DNA of 64,000 nt from Anaerolineae bacterium (GTDB taxonomy: Bacteria > Chloroflexota > Anaerolineae > Aggregatilineales > Phototrophicaceae), in contig JALHNT010000039.1 of NCBI GenBank assembly GCA_022843385.1, forward strand, positions 1-64,000, written 5' to 3'. Below, piece by piece: positions 34,713 to 42,933 of this stretch (position 1 is the first letter of the stretch; each line of letters opens with the position of its first letter). The translations under genes and the position numbers were made by a program. A model generated the notes under the pieces. It saw nothing but the letters and a program-made list of their open reading frames with translations. It was not told where the DNA came from and did not search any database.

Positions 34713-34811
34713 GAGCCTCGATCTCCTCGTGTCATGCTTGAAGTTGGTGAAAGTGTAGCATGAGTTGTGACCAGCGTCAATTTAGACGATTGTGATGATA
34801 AAAATCCCTCT

Positions 34812-34820
34812 ACTGGTTAG
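34812..34820. repeat. Target-site duplication of the IS, left arm
   Basis: ACTGGTTAG, matching ACTGGTTGG at 36003-36011 with one mismatch. The length (9) and single difference suit an older insertion or a duplication that has begun to diverge. Confidence 0.65.
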
Positions 34821-34842
34821 TTCAGGGGACGACAGTTTTAAG
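34821..34842 (+). repeat. IS left terminal inverted repeat
   Basis: 22 bases, starting TTCAGGGGACGACAG, exact inverse of 35981-36002. Confidence 0.88.
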
Positions 34843-34917
34843 GGTGAGAAAAGGGGTTAACAAAAAGGAGTTCATCAGGCACAGTGGAAGTGAACAAAAC
34901 TAACCAGGGAGTGTCTG

Positions 34918-36001
34918 ATGAAGACGGAACTACTGTATCAGTGGGAAGAGATGATTGACAAGGGATTTCCTGGATTGGGACGGTGGCAGAAGCGGACCTT
35001 AGCGGCGTTCAGCTATGGGGTGCTGCTGGCACAGCAGTGTACCCTCAGTCGCGTGGCGCAGCACCTGAGTGGACGAGCCAACGGCAGCAGCGTCGAGCGG
35101 CAGTTGCAGCGCTGGTTAGGCAACGAACGGCTGGTGCTGTCGGTGATCTTGGGCTGGTGGGTGGCCTGGGTGCTGCGGTTGTGGGGGAAAGCACCGTTGT
35201 TGGTGCTGGTGGATGAAACCAAACTGAGCGATCATGTGGCGGTGATGATGGTGGGACTGGCTTACCAAGTCCAGCGCCATCCCGTTGCTGTGGCGTGCCT
35301 ATGCGGTGGCGGACTATCCGGCAGAAGGACAGGTGCAGTTACTCAGTGACCTATTGCGCCAACTGCGGCAGTGGCTTCCCAACGATCAGACCCGTCTGTT
35401 GCTGGCGGATCGCGGACTGGGGACATCGCCGGAATGGCAGGAACGGTTGACGGAGATGGGCTGGCCGTACCTGCTGCGGGTACAGCGCTCCACTCACATC
35501 CGCCTACCCAACCAGAAACCGCAACCGCTGCGCCGCTTGGTCGGCTATGGACAGAGCTGGAGTGGACGGGCGCAGGTTTTCAAGAAAGCTGGTTGGCAGT
35601 GGAAGTGGGTGTATCTGCTCTGGGAGGTGGGGTATGCTGAACCTTGGTGCTTGTGCAGCAATCAGCCGGATCTGTCGCCCCTGCTCTATGCCTGTCGCTA
35701 TCATCACGAGTGTGGTTTTCGTGATCTGAAGAGTGACGGCTTTCAGTGGCAGCGCTCGCATGTCTGGTTGCCGGCTCACGTCGAGCGCTTGCTGTTGGTT
35801 CTGGCAGTAGCGACCTTGTGGTCTCTCACCGAAGGCACTAAGGTGGTCTTTCTCTATCCGATCACCCGTCGTCAGCAGCGCTTAAGCGTTTTCCGTCACG
35901 GTCTTGATCATCTCTTTGAGCGTTTCCGTCTCTCGTTTTCCAAAGCGCTCGAACTTTTTCTCGCTCCTGACACCCCTTTACTTAAAACTGTCGTCCCCTG
36001 A
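34918..36001 (+). pseudogene. IS4-family transposase with a single-base frameshift
   Basis: Two frames share one protein of about 360 residues. The first (34918-35349) begins MKTELLYQWEEM and carries the first catalytic D in LVLVDETKLSD. The second (in frame from about 35271 to 36001) carries the second D in LLLADRGLGT and the glutamate in HHECGFRDLKSDGF, the Y-R-E-K-like end of IS4 transposases. Around 35271 the frame moves by one extra base: reading CAA-TCC-AGC without the G gives a smooth YQSSAIPLLWRAY. The triad is intact, so one base change separates it from activity. A programmed shift is possible but less likely, as no slippery run is obvious. Confidence 0.82.
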
Positions 36002-36639
36002 AACTGGTTGGGGGGATGGGGAATGAAATAAGAACACGACGAGTCCCCTTCTGAAAGCCGTGACATCAGTTGTGGCACCGTGCCAACTAAATTAGCAATC
36101 AGCCGAAAATCCATCTGACAGAGGGACTTATCCTCGCCCGCCAATTGATGATATGGGCAATTGCATGTATGAAGAATATACCCATCCTGATGATCTTCCC
36201 AGCGGGCATCGTACCCTTGCTGGTTCAGGTACAATACAGCCTGCTTCAGTCGTTCAGGCATGGGCAAATCACAAATGCCCGCCTGTGCCGCCATTTGGTC
36301 AGCAATGCCATCAAAGATCACATTAACTCCTCCTGTAGGCAATTGCTGCGATAGCTGGTGGATTAAATGTTGTGCTAGCGCTTGGTAGTTGCTTGGGAAA
36401 AGAGTCTTGGCTTTATCGGTTAATGTATAGATATGTTGTGGACGACCAGGCGATGATCGGTGACGAAGCTGAGGCATGGTAATCAAGTCGTCTTTGAGCA
36501 ACTCGTTGAGATGATGCCGCACGGTCACGGCCGTAATGTTGTCGCTGCGTCGTCTTCGCAGCTCATTAACCAAATCGTCAACCGTAGAACCACTATTTTG
36601 GCGCAAAATTTCCAGAATTACACGACGCGTTTCTTGCAT
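35908..36639 (-). CDS. SufR-like Fe-S regulator with IS-encoded tail
   Basis: 243 residues. An N-terminal winged helix-turn-helix (about 5-60, AVTVRHHLNELLKDDLI) and GRPQHIYTLT are followed by a domain with C159, C161, C174 and C202, the pattern of SufR-like repressors that hold an Fe-S cluster. The native protein ended at Q212: the flanking sequence left of the IS would complete CAG-TAG. The IS removed that stop, so translation now continues through the repeat and the antisense of the transposase for 31 residues, rich in Lys, Arg and Ser. Its probable partner, the A-type carrier gene, now lies beyond the IS. A good promoter is upstream. Confidence 0.82.
   Translation of the reverse strand: MQETRRVILEILRQNSGSTVDDLVNELRRRRSDNITAVTVRHHLNELLKDDLITMPQLRHRSSPGRPQHIYTLTDKAKTLFPSNYQALAQHLIHQLSQQLPTGGVNVIFDGIADQMAAQAGICDLPMPERLKQAVLYLNQQGYDARWEDHQDGYILHTCNCPYHQLAGEDKSLCQMDFRLIANLVGTVPQLMSRLSEGDSSCSYFIPHPPNQFQGTTVLSKGVSGARKSSSALENERRKRSKR
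35981..36002 (-). repeat. IS right terminal inverted repeat
   Basis: 22 bases ending GTCGTCCCCTGAA, exact inverse of the left end. It overlaps the stop of the transposase and supplies the first codons of the read-through tail of the SufR-like regulator. Confidence 0.88.
36003..36011. repeat. Target-site duplication of the IS, right arm
   Basis: ACTGGTTGG against ACTGGTTAG at 34812-34820. On the minus strand it covers the codons for the last native residues of the regulator. Confidence 0.65.
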
Positions 36640-36684
36640 CCCACTGCCTTATCACATTAATATTGCTTGCCTGTATCGTAAAAA

Positions 36685-36714
36685 AGTCTATCATTTGAGT
36701 GAACGCGTTGTCAA
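36685..36714 (-). promoter_or_regulatory. Promoter for SufR-like regulator
   Basis: On the minus strand a perfect TTGACA (36709-36714) and TAGACT (36685-36690), separated by 18 bases, about 45 bases upstream of the ATG. SufR repressors often bind their own promoter; no clear palindromic operator is evident. Confidence 0.5.
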
Positions 36715-36816
36715 CAAACCCTGGTAACTTATCATCAAATCCTATTCATGCCGAATTTCAGGCACCAGATATGTTGGGCTATAGCCTGTCTCTAGCAAGG
36801 AGATTATGCGTGGACT

Positions 36817-37575
36817 CTACAACGATGGACTGGAAGTGTTTGATTTCTTGAAATCAATGAAGCGATAGCCAATACCGCGCTCGGTGAGGATGTACTTAGG
36901 ATTAGCTGGATCTTCTTCGATCTTTTCGCGCAGGTAGTTCACATATAGACGGACATAATGTGATTCATCTCGGTATTCGTATCCCCAGACCTTTGCAAGT
37001 AACTGGTCATGGGGAACTGTCCAACCTGCATTTTCGATGAGGTGAAAGAGAAGGCGGTACTCCGTAGGGCGAAGTTTGATAGGATCACCATTGACGATCA
37101 CTTCACGGTTATTGAAGTCAATGCTGAGCCGGTCATCAATATGGAGAATAGCTTCGCCTGGCGAAGACGAGGGCATCGCCGCACGTCGCAATACGGCTTT
37201 GATTCGACTGGAAAGCTCACGGGGACCGAACGGTTTAGTGATGTAATCGTCAGCACCTAACTCAAGCCCATAGACTCGATCATTCTCTTCACCTTTGGCG
37301 GTGAGCATGATGACCGGAATGCTGGAGAATTCTCTCAGCATACGCAGTGTTTCATAGCCATCCAGTTCTGGCATCATCACATCCATCAACACCAGATCCG
37401 GCAACTTTGTGCGGATTGCCTCTAGTGCTTCCAAGCCGTTATGCGCTTCGAGAACCTGATGTCCTTCAAGCTCAAGATTCATGCGAATGAATCCAATCAT
37501 CCGCGTTTCATCATCAACGACTAGAATGCGTTTTCCGTCACGATGATTGGACTTGGGCGGTTTGTTGAATGCCAT
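36817..37575 (-). CDS. OmpR/PhoB-family response regulator (orphan)
   Basis: 252 residues. Receiver domain with D21/D22, the phospho-acceptor D65 (LVLMDVMMPE), and K114 (ITKPF), followed by a winged-helix output domain (about 150-245) ending ILTERGIGYRF. It is similar in layout to KdpE. No histidine kinase gene is adjacent, so the partner is unknown; the kinase at 2883-3968 is one candidate by orphan status only. It follows the small protein gene by two bases and may belong to the phospho-signalling cluster. Confidence 0.92.
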   Translation of the reverse strand: MAFNKPPKSNHRDGKRILVVDDETRMIGFIRMNLELEGHQVLEAHNGLEALEAIRTKLPDLVLMDVMMPELDGYETLRMLREFSSIPVIMLTAKGEENDRVYGLELGADDYITKPFGPRELSSRIKAVLRRAAMPSSSPGEAILHIDDRLSIDFNNREVIVNGDPIKLRPTEYRLLFHLIENAGWTVPHDQLLAKVWGYEYRDESHYVRLYVNYLREKIEEDPANPKYILTERGIGYRFIDFKKSNTSSPSL

Positions 37576-37577
37576 AT

Positions 37578-37823
37578 TCAGTCATTACGCCACAGCTGCG
37601 GGAATTCATCTGCGGCATCGCGATCAGGCATGATCTGGATAAAATTTATGCGCGACCAAGGGAAGATCACGGTTGTTACGCCTTCGTCAAGCCACTCTAC
37701 CTCCTTATCTTTTCGATCTCTTGGATTTCGTCCAACAATCATGACGTCAGTCGGGTTGGGAAGTTCCTCCACATCGATCTTTACAGGCTCTGAATTGGTG
37801 ATGTGAAGTAATAAGGTTTTCAT
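37578..37823 (-). CDS. Small hypothetical protein linked to FHA gene
   Basis: 81 residues, acidic, no helix or signal. It starts MKTLLLHITNSEPVKIDVEELPNP and has NPRDRKDKEVEWLDEGVTTVIFPW in the middle. It lies between the FHA gene (11 bases upstream) and the response regulator (two bases downstream), all on minus, so it is likely part of that operon. No family is recognised. Confidence 0.65.
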   Translation of the reverse strand: MKTLLLHITNSEPVKIDVEELPNPTDVMIVGRNPRDRKDKEVEWLDEGVTTVIFPWSRINFIQIMPDRDAADEFPQLWRND

Positions 37824-37834
37824 CGTATCCTCTG

Positions 37835-38344
37835 TTACTTGAAATAGATATGAGCCACGAGCTTACCCAGTCGTATTTCGTCACCGTCGCGTAGGATGCG
37901 GGGCTGATCAGGAACCAGTCGCTGACCATTCAAATGCGTACCATTTGAACTTCCCATGTCGACTAGCGTTAGAATATCATCACTACGACAAATAGCAGCA
38001 TGTATGCGAGATACTCCTTTTTCGACAGCTCCAAATGGCGTCAGGTCAAGGTCTGGTTTGTGCGGGCTTGTAACATCTGAGCGACCAATTATCGTCTTTT
38101 CACCTGGCTTTACAACCACTGGTTCGCTTACATCGCGGATGTGGATGACAATGAAGGCGTCTTGTCCAAAGCGCGCAGTACCCCAGGTTGCTTTTGAGGC
38201 AAGGTCGTTCGGGTTGGCTTCAAGACGTTTTGTCGGTAAAACTGCTACCGTTCGATCATCAAGACCTTGCAGACCTTGCCCACACTCAAGACAATATAGA
38301 ACGCCCTCACGTTCTTCATGACCGCATCGGGGGCATTTTATCAT
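37835..38344 (-). CDS. Zinc-ribbon and FHA domain protein
   Basis: 169 residues. An N-terminal zinc ribbon (C4, C7, C18, C21) and a C-terminal FHA domain (about 75-165) with GRS, the conserved SRIHA, DMGSSNGTHLNGQRL and the ending strand. FHA domains bind phosphothreonine, so it probably reads the output of the Ser/Thr kinase encoded at 40883-42826. Its stop touches the DnaJ-VWA gene, consistent with co-transcription. Confidence 0.92.
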   Translation of the reverse strand: MIKCPRCGHEEREGVLYCLECGQGLQGLDDRTVAVLPTKRLEANPNDLASKATWGTARFGQDAFIVIHIRDVSEPVVVKPGEKTIIGRSDVTSPHKPDLDLTPFGAVEKGVSRIHAAICRSDDILTLVDMGSSNGTHLNGQRLVPDQPRILRDGDEIRLGKLVAHIYFK

Positions 38345-39832
38345 TTACGATCCATCCTCTGGCGCTGCAAGTAAAAAGCGCGTTTGATACTTTAGAACTT
38401 TTCTACCCTGGTCAGAAAGGCTGCTGGTTTTTGAAACCCTCAGGGCTTCTGTTCTTGCTTGTTGTGCCAGATCGTCTTCACCCATTTCAAGCAGACGGGT
38501 AGCGAGATTTTCCAATCGTTTGGTGGCTTCCTGTACATCTCCAGATGCCAAAGCTTCCTGAGCGCGCTCCTGCATCCGATATAGAGTGAGCTTGCCCAAT
38601 GCATCTAGGATAGCGACTGGCGGCTCTTCTGGTGCAGGCTTCTCAGTCACTTCTAATGAAAGATCGCTCAAGCCTTGGAACTGCTGTTGCTGGTTTGCCA
38701 ATATGTCACCTAGGGCCACTATTCGTGCAATCGAACGAAAACCCACGGGCATATTGGGCGGCAATTGAAATTGCAGTAAAACAGATATGAGGCGATTGAC
38801 CTGAAGGCTGCCCATCTGAAGATAACTATCTTCTATTCCCAGCGGTTGCGGCTGTGGTGCCAATCGGAAAGCCGATTCTAGCTTTATGTCTGGATCTGGT
38901 GCAACCGAAACACGCACACGTTCGGCGAAAGCATTCGATAGATCACGCACATGGTCATTCAGAAACTTGACTACAGCATTAGCAGAATTGATATATGCTG
39001 AGCTTCCCCCTGTTGTTGAAGCGAGTTGGTCGAGAAATTCATCATTCCACTCTTGCCCGAGTCCCATCGCGCTGATGACAATTCCTTGTACACTTGCCGT
39101 CTTGGCTAATTCAAGGCATCGTTCCTGGTCACCAAAGGTATTGCCATCGGTAAGCAGAATGATATGGTTTACCAGCTTAGGGCCAAAGAAACGCTTGTTT
39201 TGATCATAACCAGCCGAAAGCCCCTGGAAGATTTCTGTGCCGCCAGAAGCCAGCATCATACTGATTTTGGCCTTTAGGCTGGTCTTGTTTGTAACAGGGG
39301 TAGCGGGAATTATCACTTCTGATCGGTCATTGAAGGTAACGACAGAAAGGATATCGGTATCATTTAATTGATCAATGATTTGATGGGCCGCAACCTTGAC
39401 TTTATCCAGGCGTGTGCCATTCATTGAGTTACTGTGATCCAGAACCAAGGTCAGGTTCAGTCGCGATTCACGTTTCAATTCCTGATCGCGTGCACGGACG
39501 TCAGGCAAAATCTCTGCCAATAAGTAAATGACCTGCGGTTCCTTCAACGGCAGAATTGCGCGTTTACTAGGAGTCACGCGGAGGCTGAATATGAACTCTT
39601 CTTGAGGGTTCTTCTTGCCATACTGACCATCGTAGGTCTTGCGTCGCTCCGCATCCATTAACAGCTCATAGGCGGATGTGACATCCTGGAACTGAATTCC
39701 AGCCCCTGGATTACCCTGATTTACGTCCGGATGAAGTCTGCGAGCAATCCGGCGGTATGCTGACTTTATGTCATCTTGTGATGCGTCTTTGGAAACGCCC
39801 AGCATTACATATGGATCAAAGATTGTCGCCAT
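38345..39832 (-). CDS. DnaJ domain fused to VWA domain
   Basis: 495 residues. A J domain (5-70) with HPD at 34-36 is followed by a VWA domain (about 125-290) with a complete MIDAS start D132-H-S134-N-S136 and the LLTDGNT loop. A long C-terminal beta/alpha region follows (to 495), with ending helices. J domains recruit Hsp70; VWA domains bind partner proteins via a metal. The fusion is uncommon. It lies between FHA and PP2C genes in the kinase cluster, similar to the TerY-P triad (VWA, PP2C, kinase) described for Ter-linked stress systems. That parallel is inference. Confidence 0.88.
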   Translation of the reverse strand: MATIFDPYVMLGVSKDASQDDIKSAYRRIARRLHPDVNQGNPGAGIQFQDVTSAYELLMDAERRKTYDGQYGKKNPQEEFIFSLRVTPSKRAILPLKEPQVIYLLAEILPDVRARDQELKRESRLNLTLVLDHSNSMNGTRLDKVKVAAHQIIDQLNDTDILSVVTFNDRSEVIIPATPVTNKTSLKAKISMMLASGGTEIFQGLSAGYDQNKRFFGPKLVNHIILLTDGNTFGDQERCLELAKTASVQGIVISAMGLGQEWNDEFLDQLASTTGGSSAYINSANAVVKFLNDHVRDLSNAFAERVRVSVAPDPDIKLESAFRLAPQPQPLGIEDSYLQMGSLQVNRLISVLLQFQLPPNMPVGFRSIARIVALGDILANQQQQFQGLSDLSLEVTEKPAPEEPPVAILDALGKLTLYRMQERAQEALASGDVQEATKRLENLATRLLEMGEDDLAQQARTEALRVSKTSSLSDQGRKVLKYQTRFLLAAPEDGS

Positions 39833-39843
39833 ATTGATTGCGC

Positions 39844-40851
39844 TCAGTGGCTGGGAACGTGCAACACGATAGCAGTGATGTTATCACTACCACCATGTGT
39901 ATTGGCTAAGGCTAACAGTTTGTCGCAAGCTTCTTGGGGATTGGTATGAGTCTTGATGATTTCAACGATTTCTGTTTCGTTGAGCATATTCCATAGTCCA
40001 TCGCTACATATCAATAACCGTGAATTGGGCGGGAGACGCCTGGTTAAGGCATCAACCTCAAGCGATTCGCTCTGTCCCAATGCGCGATACAACACATTTT
40101 TCTGAGGATGATTATTTGCTTCTTCTCGAGTGAGTTGATCGAGTTCGATGAGGCGCTGCACAAGAGAATGGTCGCGTGTGATCTGCTCGATCCCATCATT
40201 TCCTATGAGATAGACACGGCTGTCGCCAACATGGGCGATGTATGCTAGATCACCAATGACAGTAACGGCTGTAAGCGTAGTTCCGCCATCAGGCACTTTT
40301 TGAATGACATCAGCATTCGCTTTCTGGATAGCATTAATCATCGCTTCAGTGATTGGTACACGATGTGGGTCATGTTCGTTATTCAAAATAGGAAGGAGCA
40401 CATAGGTTGTCAGATACGACGCAACCATGTGACTGGAAAGCGCGGATGCCTTTTCTCCATCGTGATGTCCCCCCATGCCGTCTGCAACTATGAAAACACC
40501 ACAATCCGGACGCTGCACGACGCTGCGACTGGTCGATACAAATGAGAAAGCGGCATCTTGATTGTTTGTACGCACCATACCTACATCGGTTGCCTGACCG
40601 AAAATCAGGTGGGCGTTACTTGTAGTTATCACAGTCTCTGGCGGCAGTGGTCGAGTGGCACCGTCAATAACACTTTGAAGACTCTCAGGTGGCTTGGGGA
40701 GTGTCTCTACCCCAACACCCATGCCTTCATCACTCGTGCTAGAAGTAGCCGTTGAAGCCTTGTTCTTGTCTTCTATTGGGAGACTGGTTGCTACATCAGC
40801 CTCGGATGCCTTTGAGTTAGTCTGAGTAAACAACCGTCGAAACAAATCCAT
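39844..40851 (-). CDS. PP2C-family Ser/Thr phosphatase
   Basis: 335 residues. An N-terminal hydrophilic region (1-80) precedes a PP2C domain with the metal motifs TNNQDAAF, VADGMGGHHDGEKAS (D124), GDSRVYL, CSDGLWNM and GGSDNITAIVL. It dephosphorylates Ser/Thr phosphoproteins, usually the substrates of the paired PknB-like kinase. It lies directly between the kinase and the DnaJ-VWA gene. Confidence 0.95.
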   Translation of the reverse strand: MDLFRRLFTQTNSKASEADVATSLPIEDKNKASTATSSTSDEGMGVGVETLPKPPESLQSVIDGATRPLPPETVITTSNAHLIFGQATDVGMVRTNNQDAAFSFVSTSRSVVQRPDCGVFIVADGMGGHHDGEKASALSSHMVASYLTTYVLLPILNNEHDPHRVPITEAMINAIQKANADVIQKVPDGGTTLTAVTVIGDLAYIAHVGDSRVYLIGNDGIEQITRDHSLVQRLIELDQLTREEANNHPQKNVLYRALGQSESLEVDALTRRLPPNSRLLICSDGLWNMLNETEIVEIIKTHTNPQEACDKLLALANTHGGSDNITAIVLHVPSH

Positions 40852-40882
40852 GAGTTAGTCCCCCATCCTGAAGGTTGGCACG

Positions 40883-42826
40883 CTACCCCACCAATGGTAA
40901 AGCATACAATGTCTTGTCAAACGAGCCGAACAATATAGTGTCATTGGCAATCGAGGGTGTCGACGTGATTGCACCATTCGCCTTAAACTTCCAGCGTTCC
41001 TTACCCGTTTGCAGATCAACACAATAGAAATATTCGTCTACGCAACCAAAGTAGACAGCTCCCTGATGGATGGTGGGAGAGGCTACAATGGGTTTCTCGG
41101 TAGCGAACTTCCATTTTTCCTTGGATGTGATTGCGTTGATGGCATACAGATTTCCATCTACTGAACCAAACAAGAGCAATTCACCCTCAAGAGCCGGGGT
41201 AGAGATAATTGGGCCGTTGCTGCGGAAGCGCCATGAGCTGTAACCGTTATTCGCGTCGAGCGCATAAACGCAATTGTCACTGGAACCGATATAAACCATA
41301 CCTTCTACCGGATTGACAATTGCTGAAGATGTGACCGAGCGTTTTGTGCGGTAATTCCATTTTCGCTTTCCATCCAGCCCAATGCCAAAAACTTCACCAG
41401 ATTCACATCCAACAATGATCGAATCGTTAGTTACAAATGGTCGACTGCGGATTGATTCCCCCATGTTAAATGACCAGAGGAATCGCCCATTTGGCGCACC
41501 AAGAGCGTATAACATGCCATCGTCACTTCCAAAAAACACTGCATCAACATCGGGAGCAAGTCGTGCGGTGCTCCTTATCTTGTCTTTTGTTGTGTATGAC
41601 CAGCTTAGTTTGCCACTTCGGCTATCCAAAGCATAAAACGTCTTATCTTCTGAGCCGAAGAATACTAAGCGGTTGCCTTGATCAACAATAGGTGAAGATG
41701 CGATGCCACCATGAGTGGCATATTTCCATACAAAAGCTCCCGTCGCAAGGTTGACCCCATAGACATTAGTATCGTAGGAGCCGATATACACCATTTCCTT
41801 GCTTACGGTAGGGCTACAACGGATTTCATCCTCGGTCGTGAATTTCCAGCGAGGCTCCATTCCGCCTTTAGATGGAAGATCATCAAAGAAGCTGGTACCA
41901 GTGCCTTCACCATTTGATTTCCCGGTTGGCGCATTACCTACTACAGTGATTTGTGGCTTATAGCGCAGCTTTTCCAGATCAGATTTCATTTCCAGACAGC
42001 TCTGGAACCGATTCTGCGGTTCAAATGAAAGTGCCTTGTCAACTATCCGTACGAGCATATCTGGAGCAGCAGCATTGAAATCCTGAATCGGTCGTTCGCC
42101 AAAGCTGAACGGAGGTTCTAGTCGTGGATCTTTTCGCGTCAGTATATGATGCAATGTCGCGCCCAGACTATAAATATCGCTTAGGACGGTTACGTCGCCT
42201 TTATACTGTTCTGGCGCACAATATCCCTCGGTCCCGATCATTGTGTGCTTCTTTGTGCCACTATCAAAGATCTTGGCGATGCCGAAGTCGATCAAGCGAA
42301 TTTTGCCAAACTGATCCACCATGATGTTTGATGGTTTCATATCGCGAAAGACAATTGGTTTTGGTTGTGTGTGGAGATACTCCACCACATCGCACAGATC
42401 TATCGACCACTCAATAATCTTGTCGATTGGGAGTTCCTTTGTCTGCGAGAGCAGCGTTTCCAGGTCGCGACCATTGATGTATTCCATGACCAGATAAACC
42501 CGGTCATTCTGGTCGAAGAAATCGAAGATCTTTGGTATGGCTGGATGGTTCAATGTAGCCAAGATATTTGCCTCGCGCTGAAAGGTCTTTAGCGTCGAAG
42601 CATGGAGCGCTGGGTCCGTAGTTGGATTGAGCATTTCCTTGACAGCCACCAGCTTTCGAACATCAGGGAAGTTAAGGTCTCGTGCCTGATACACGGTACC
42701 CATGCCGCCGCCGCCCAATATGCCAAGGATTTTATAGCGGCGCTGAAGGATCGTATTTGGTGAGAGCGAACCATTATTTGATCCGCCGCCGTCACCCATT
42801 CCTGAGAATTGGGTTGTTTCAGGCAT
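40883..42826 (-). CDS. Ser/Thr protein kinase with C-terminal PQQ/beta-propeller
   Basis: 647 residues. The N-terminal PknB-like kinase domain (about 30-290) has GGGGMGTVY, the lysine K63 in AVKEM, the catalytic RDMKPSN (D162) and DFG (180-182). The C-terminal half (from about 325) has seven or more repeats of the form VYIGSSDNCVYALDANNG, the PQQ-like beta-propeller. No membrane helix is visible, so it appears cytoplasmic. The propeller may bind a ligand or partner. It is the upstream gene of the phosphatase, DnaJ-VWA and FHA genes, all on minus within 5 kb. Confidence 0.95.
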   Translation of the reverse strand: MPETTQFSGMGDGGGSNNGSLSPNTILQRRYKILGILGGGGMGTVYQARDLNFPDVRKLVAVKEMLNPTTDPALHASTLKTFQREANILATLNHPAIPKIFDFFDQNDRVYLVMEYINGRDLETLLSQTKELPIDKIIEWSIDLCDVVEYLHTQPKPIVFRDMKPSNIMVDQFGKIRLIDFGIAKIFDSGTKKHTMIGTEGYCAPEQYKGDVTVLSDIYSLGATLHHILTRKDPRLEPPFSFGERPIQDFNAAAPDMLVRIVDKALSFEPQNRFQSCLEMKSDLEKLRYKPQITVVGNAPTGKSNGEGTGTSFFDDLPSKGGMEPRWKFTTEDEIRCSPTVSKEMVYIGSYDTNVYGVNLATGAFVWKYATHGGIASSPIVDQGNRLVFFGSEDKTFYALDSRSGKLSWSYTTKDKIRSTARLAPDVDAVFFGSDDGMLYALGAPNGRFLWSFNMGESIRSRPFVTNDSIIVGCESGEVFGIGLDGKRKWNYRTKRSVTSSAIVNPVEGMVYIGSSDNCVYALDANNGYSSWRFRSNGPIISTPALEGELLLFGSVDGNLYAINAITSKEKWKFATEKPIVASPTIHQGAVYFGCVDEYFYCVDLQTGKERWKFKANGAITSTPSIANDTILFGSFDKTLYALPLVG

Positions 42827-42933
42827 AGCTCAATAATTCCTGATTAATTCACTGATGGTGGATGATTAGAGTGTACTCAATTATTATAGTGAAGTTCATA
42901 CCCAACCGCAAACGGTGAACGAGAGATTGCCGC

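Larger units (their letters stand above)
34821..36002 (+). mobile_element. IS4-type insertion sequence, frameshifted
   Basis: An element of about 1182 bp bounded by 22-bp perfect inverted repeats: TTCAGGGGACGACAGTTTTA plus AG at 34821-34842 and its complement at 35981-36002. It contains one transposase of the DDE type in two frames and is flanked by a 9-bp near-perfect duplication. The transposase stop TGA (35999-36001) lies in the right repeat. The insertion destroyed the stop codon of the SufR-like regulator on the opposite strand. Confidence 0.9.

Noticed and set aside
35271..35290. Programmed +1 frameshift in the transposase
   Set aside because: No slippery run or stimulating structure is obvious and IS4-type transposases are usually one frame; a plain one-base insertion is simpler.
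37578..42826. Kinase cluster as a known anti-phage system
   Set aside because: No nuclease, toxin, STAND ATPase or phage-sensing domain is present; the content fits phospho-signalling.
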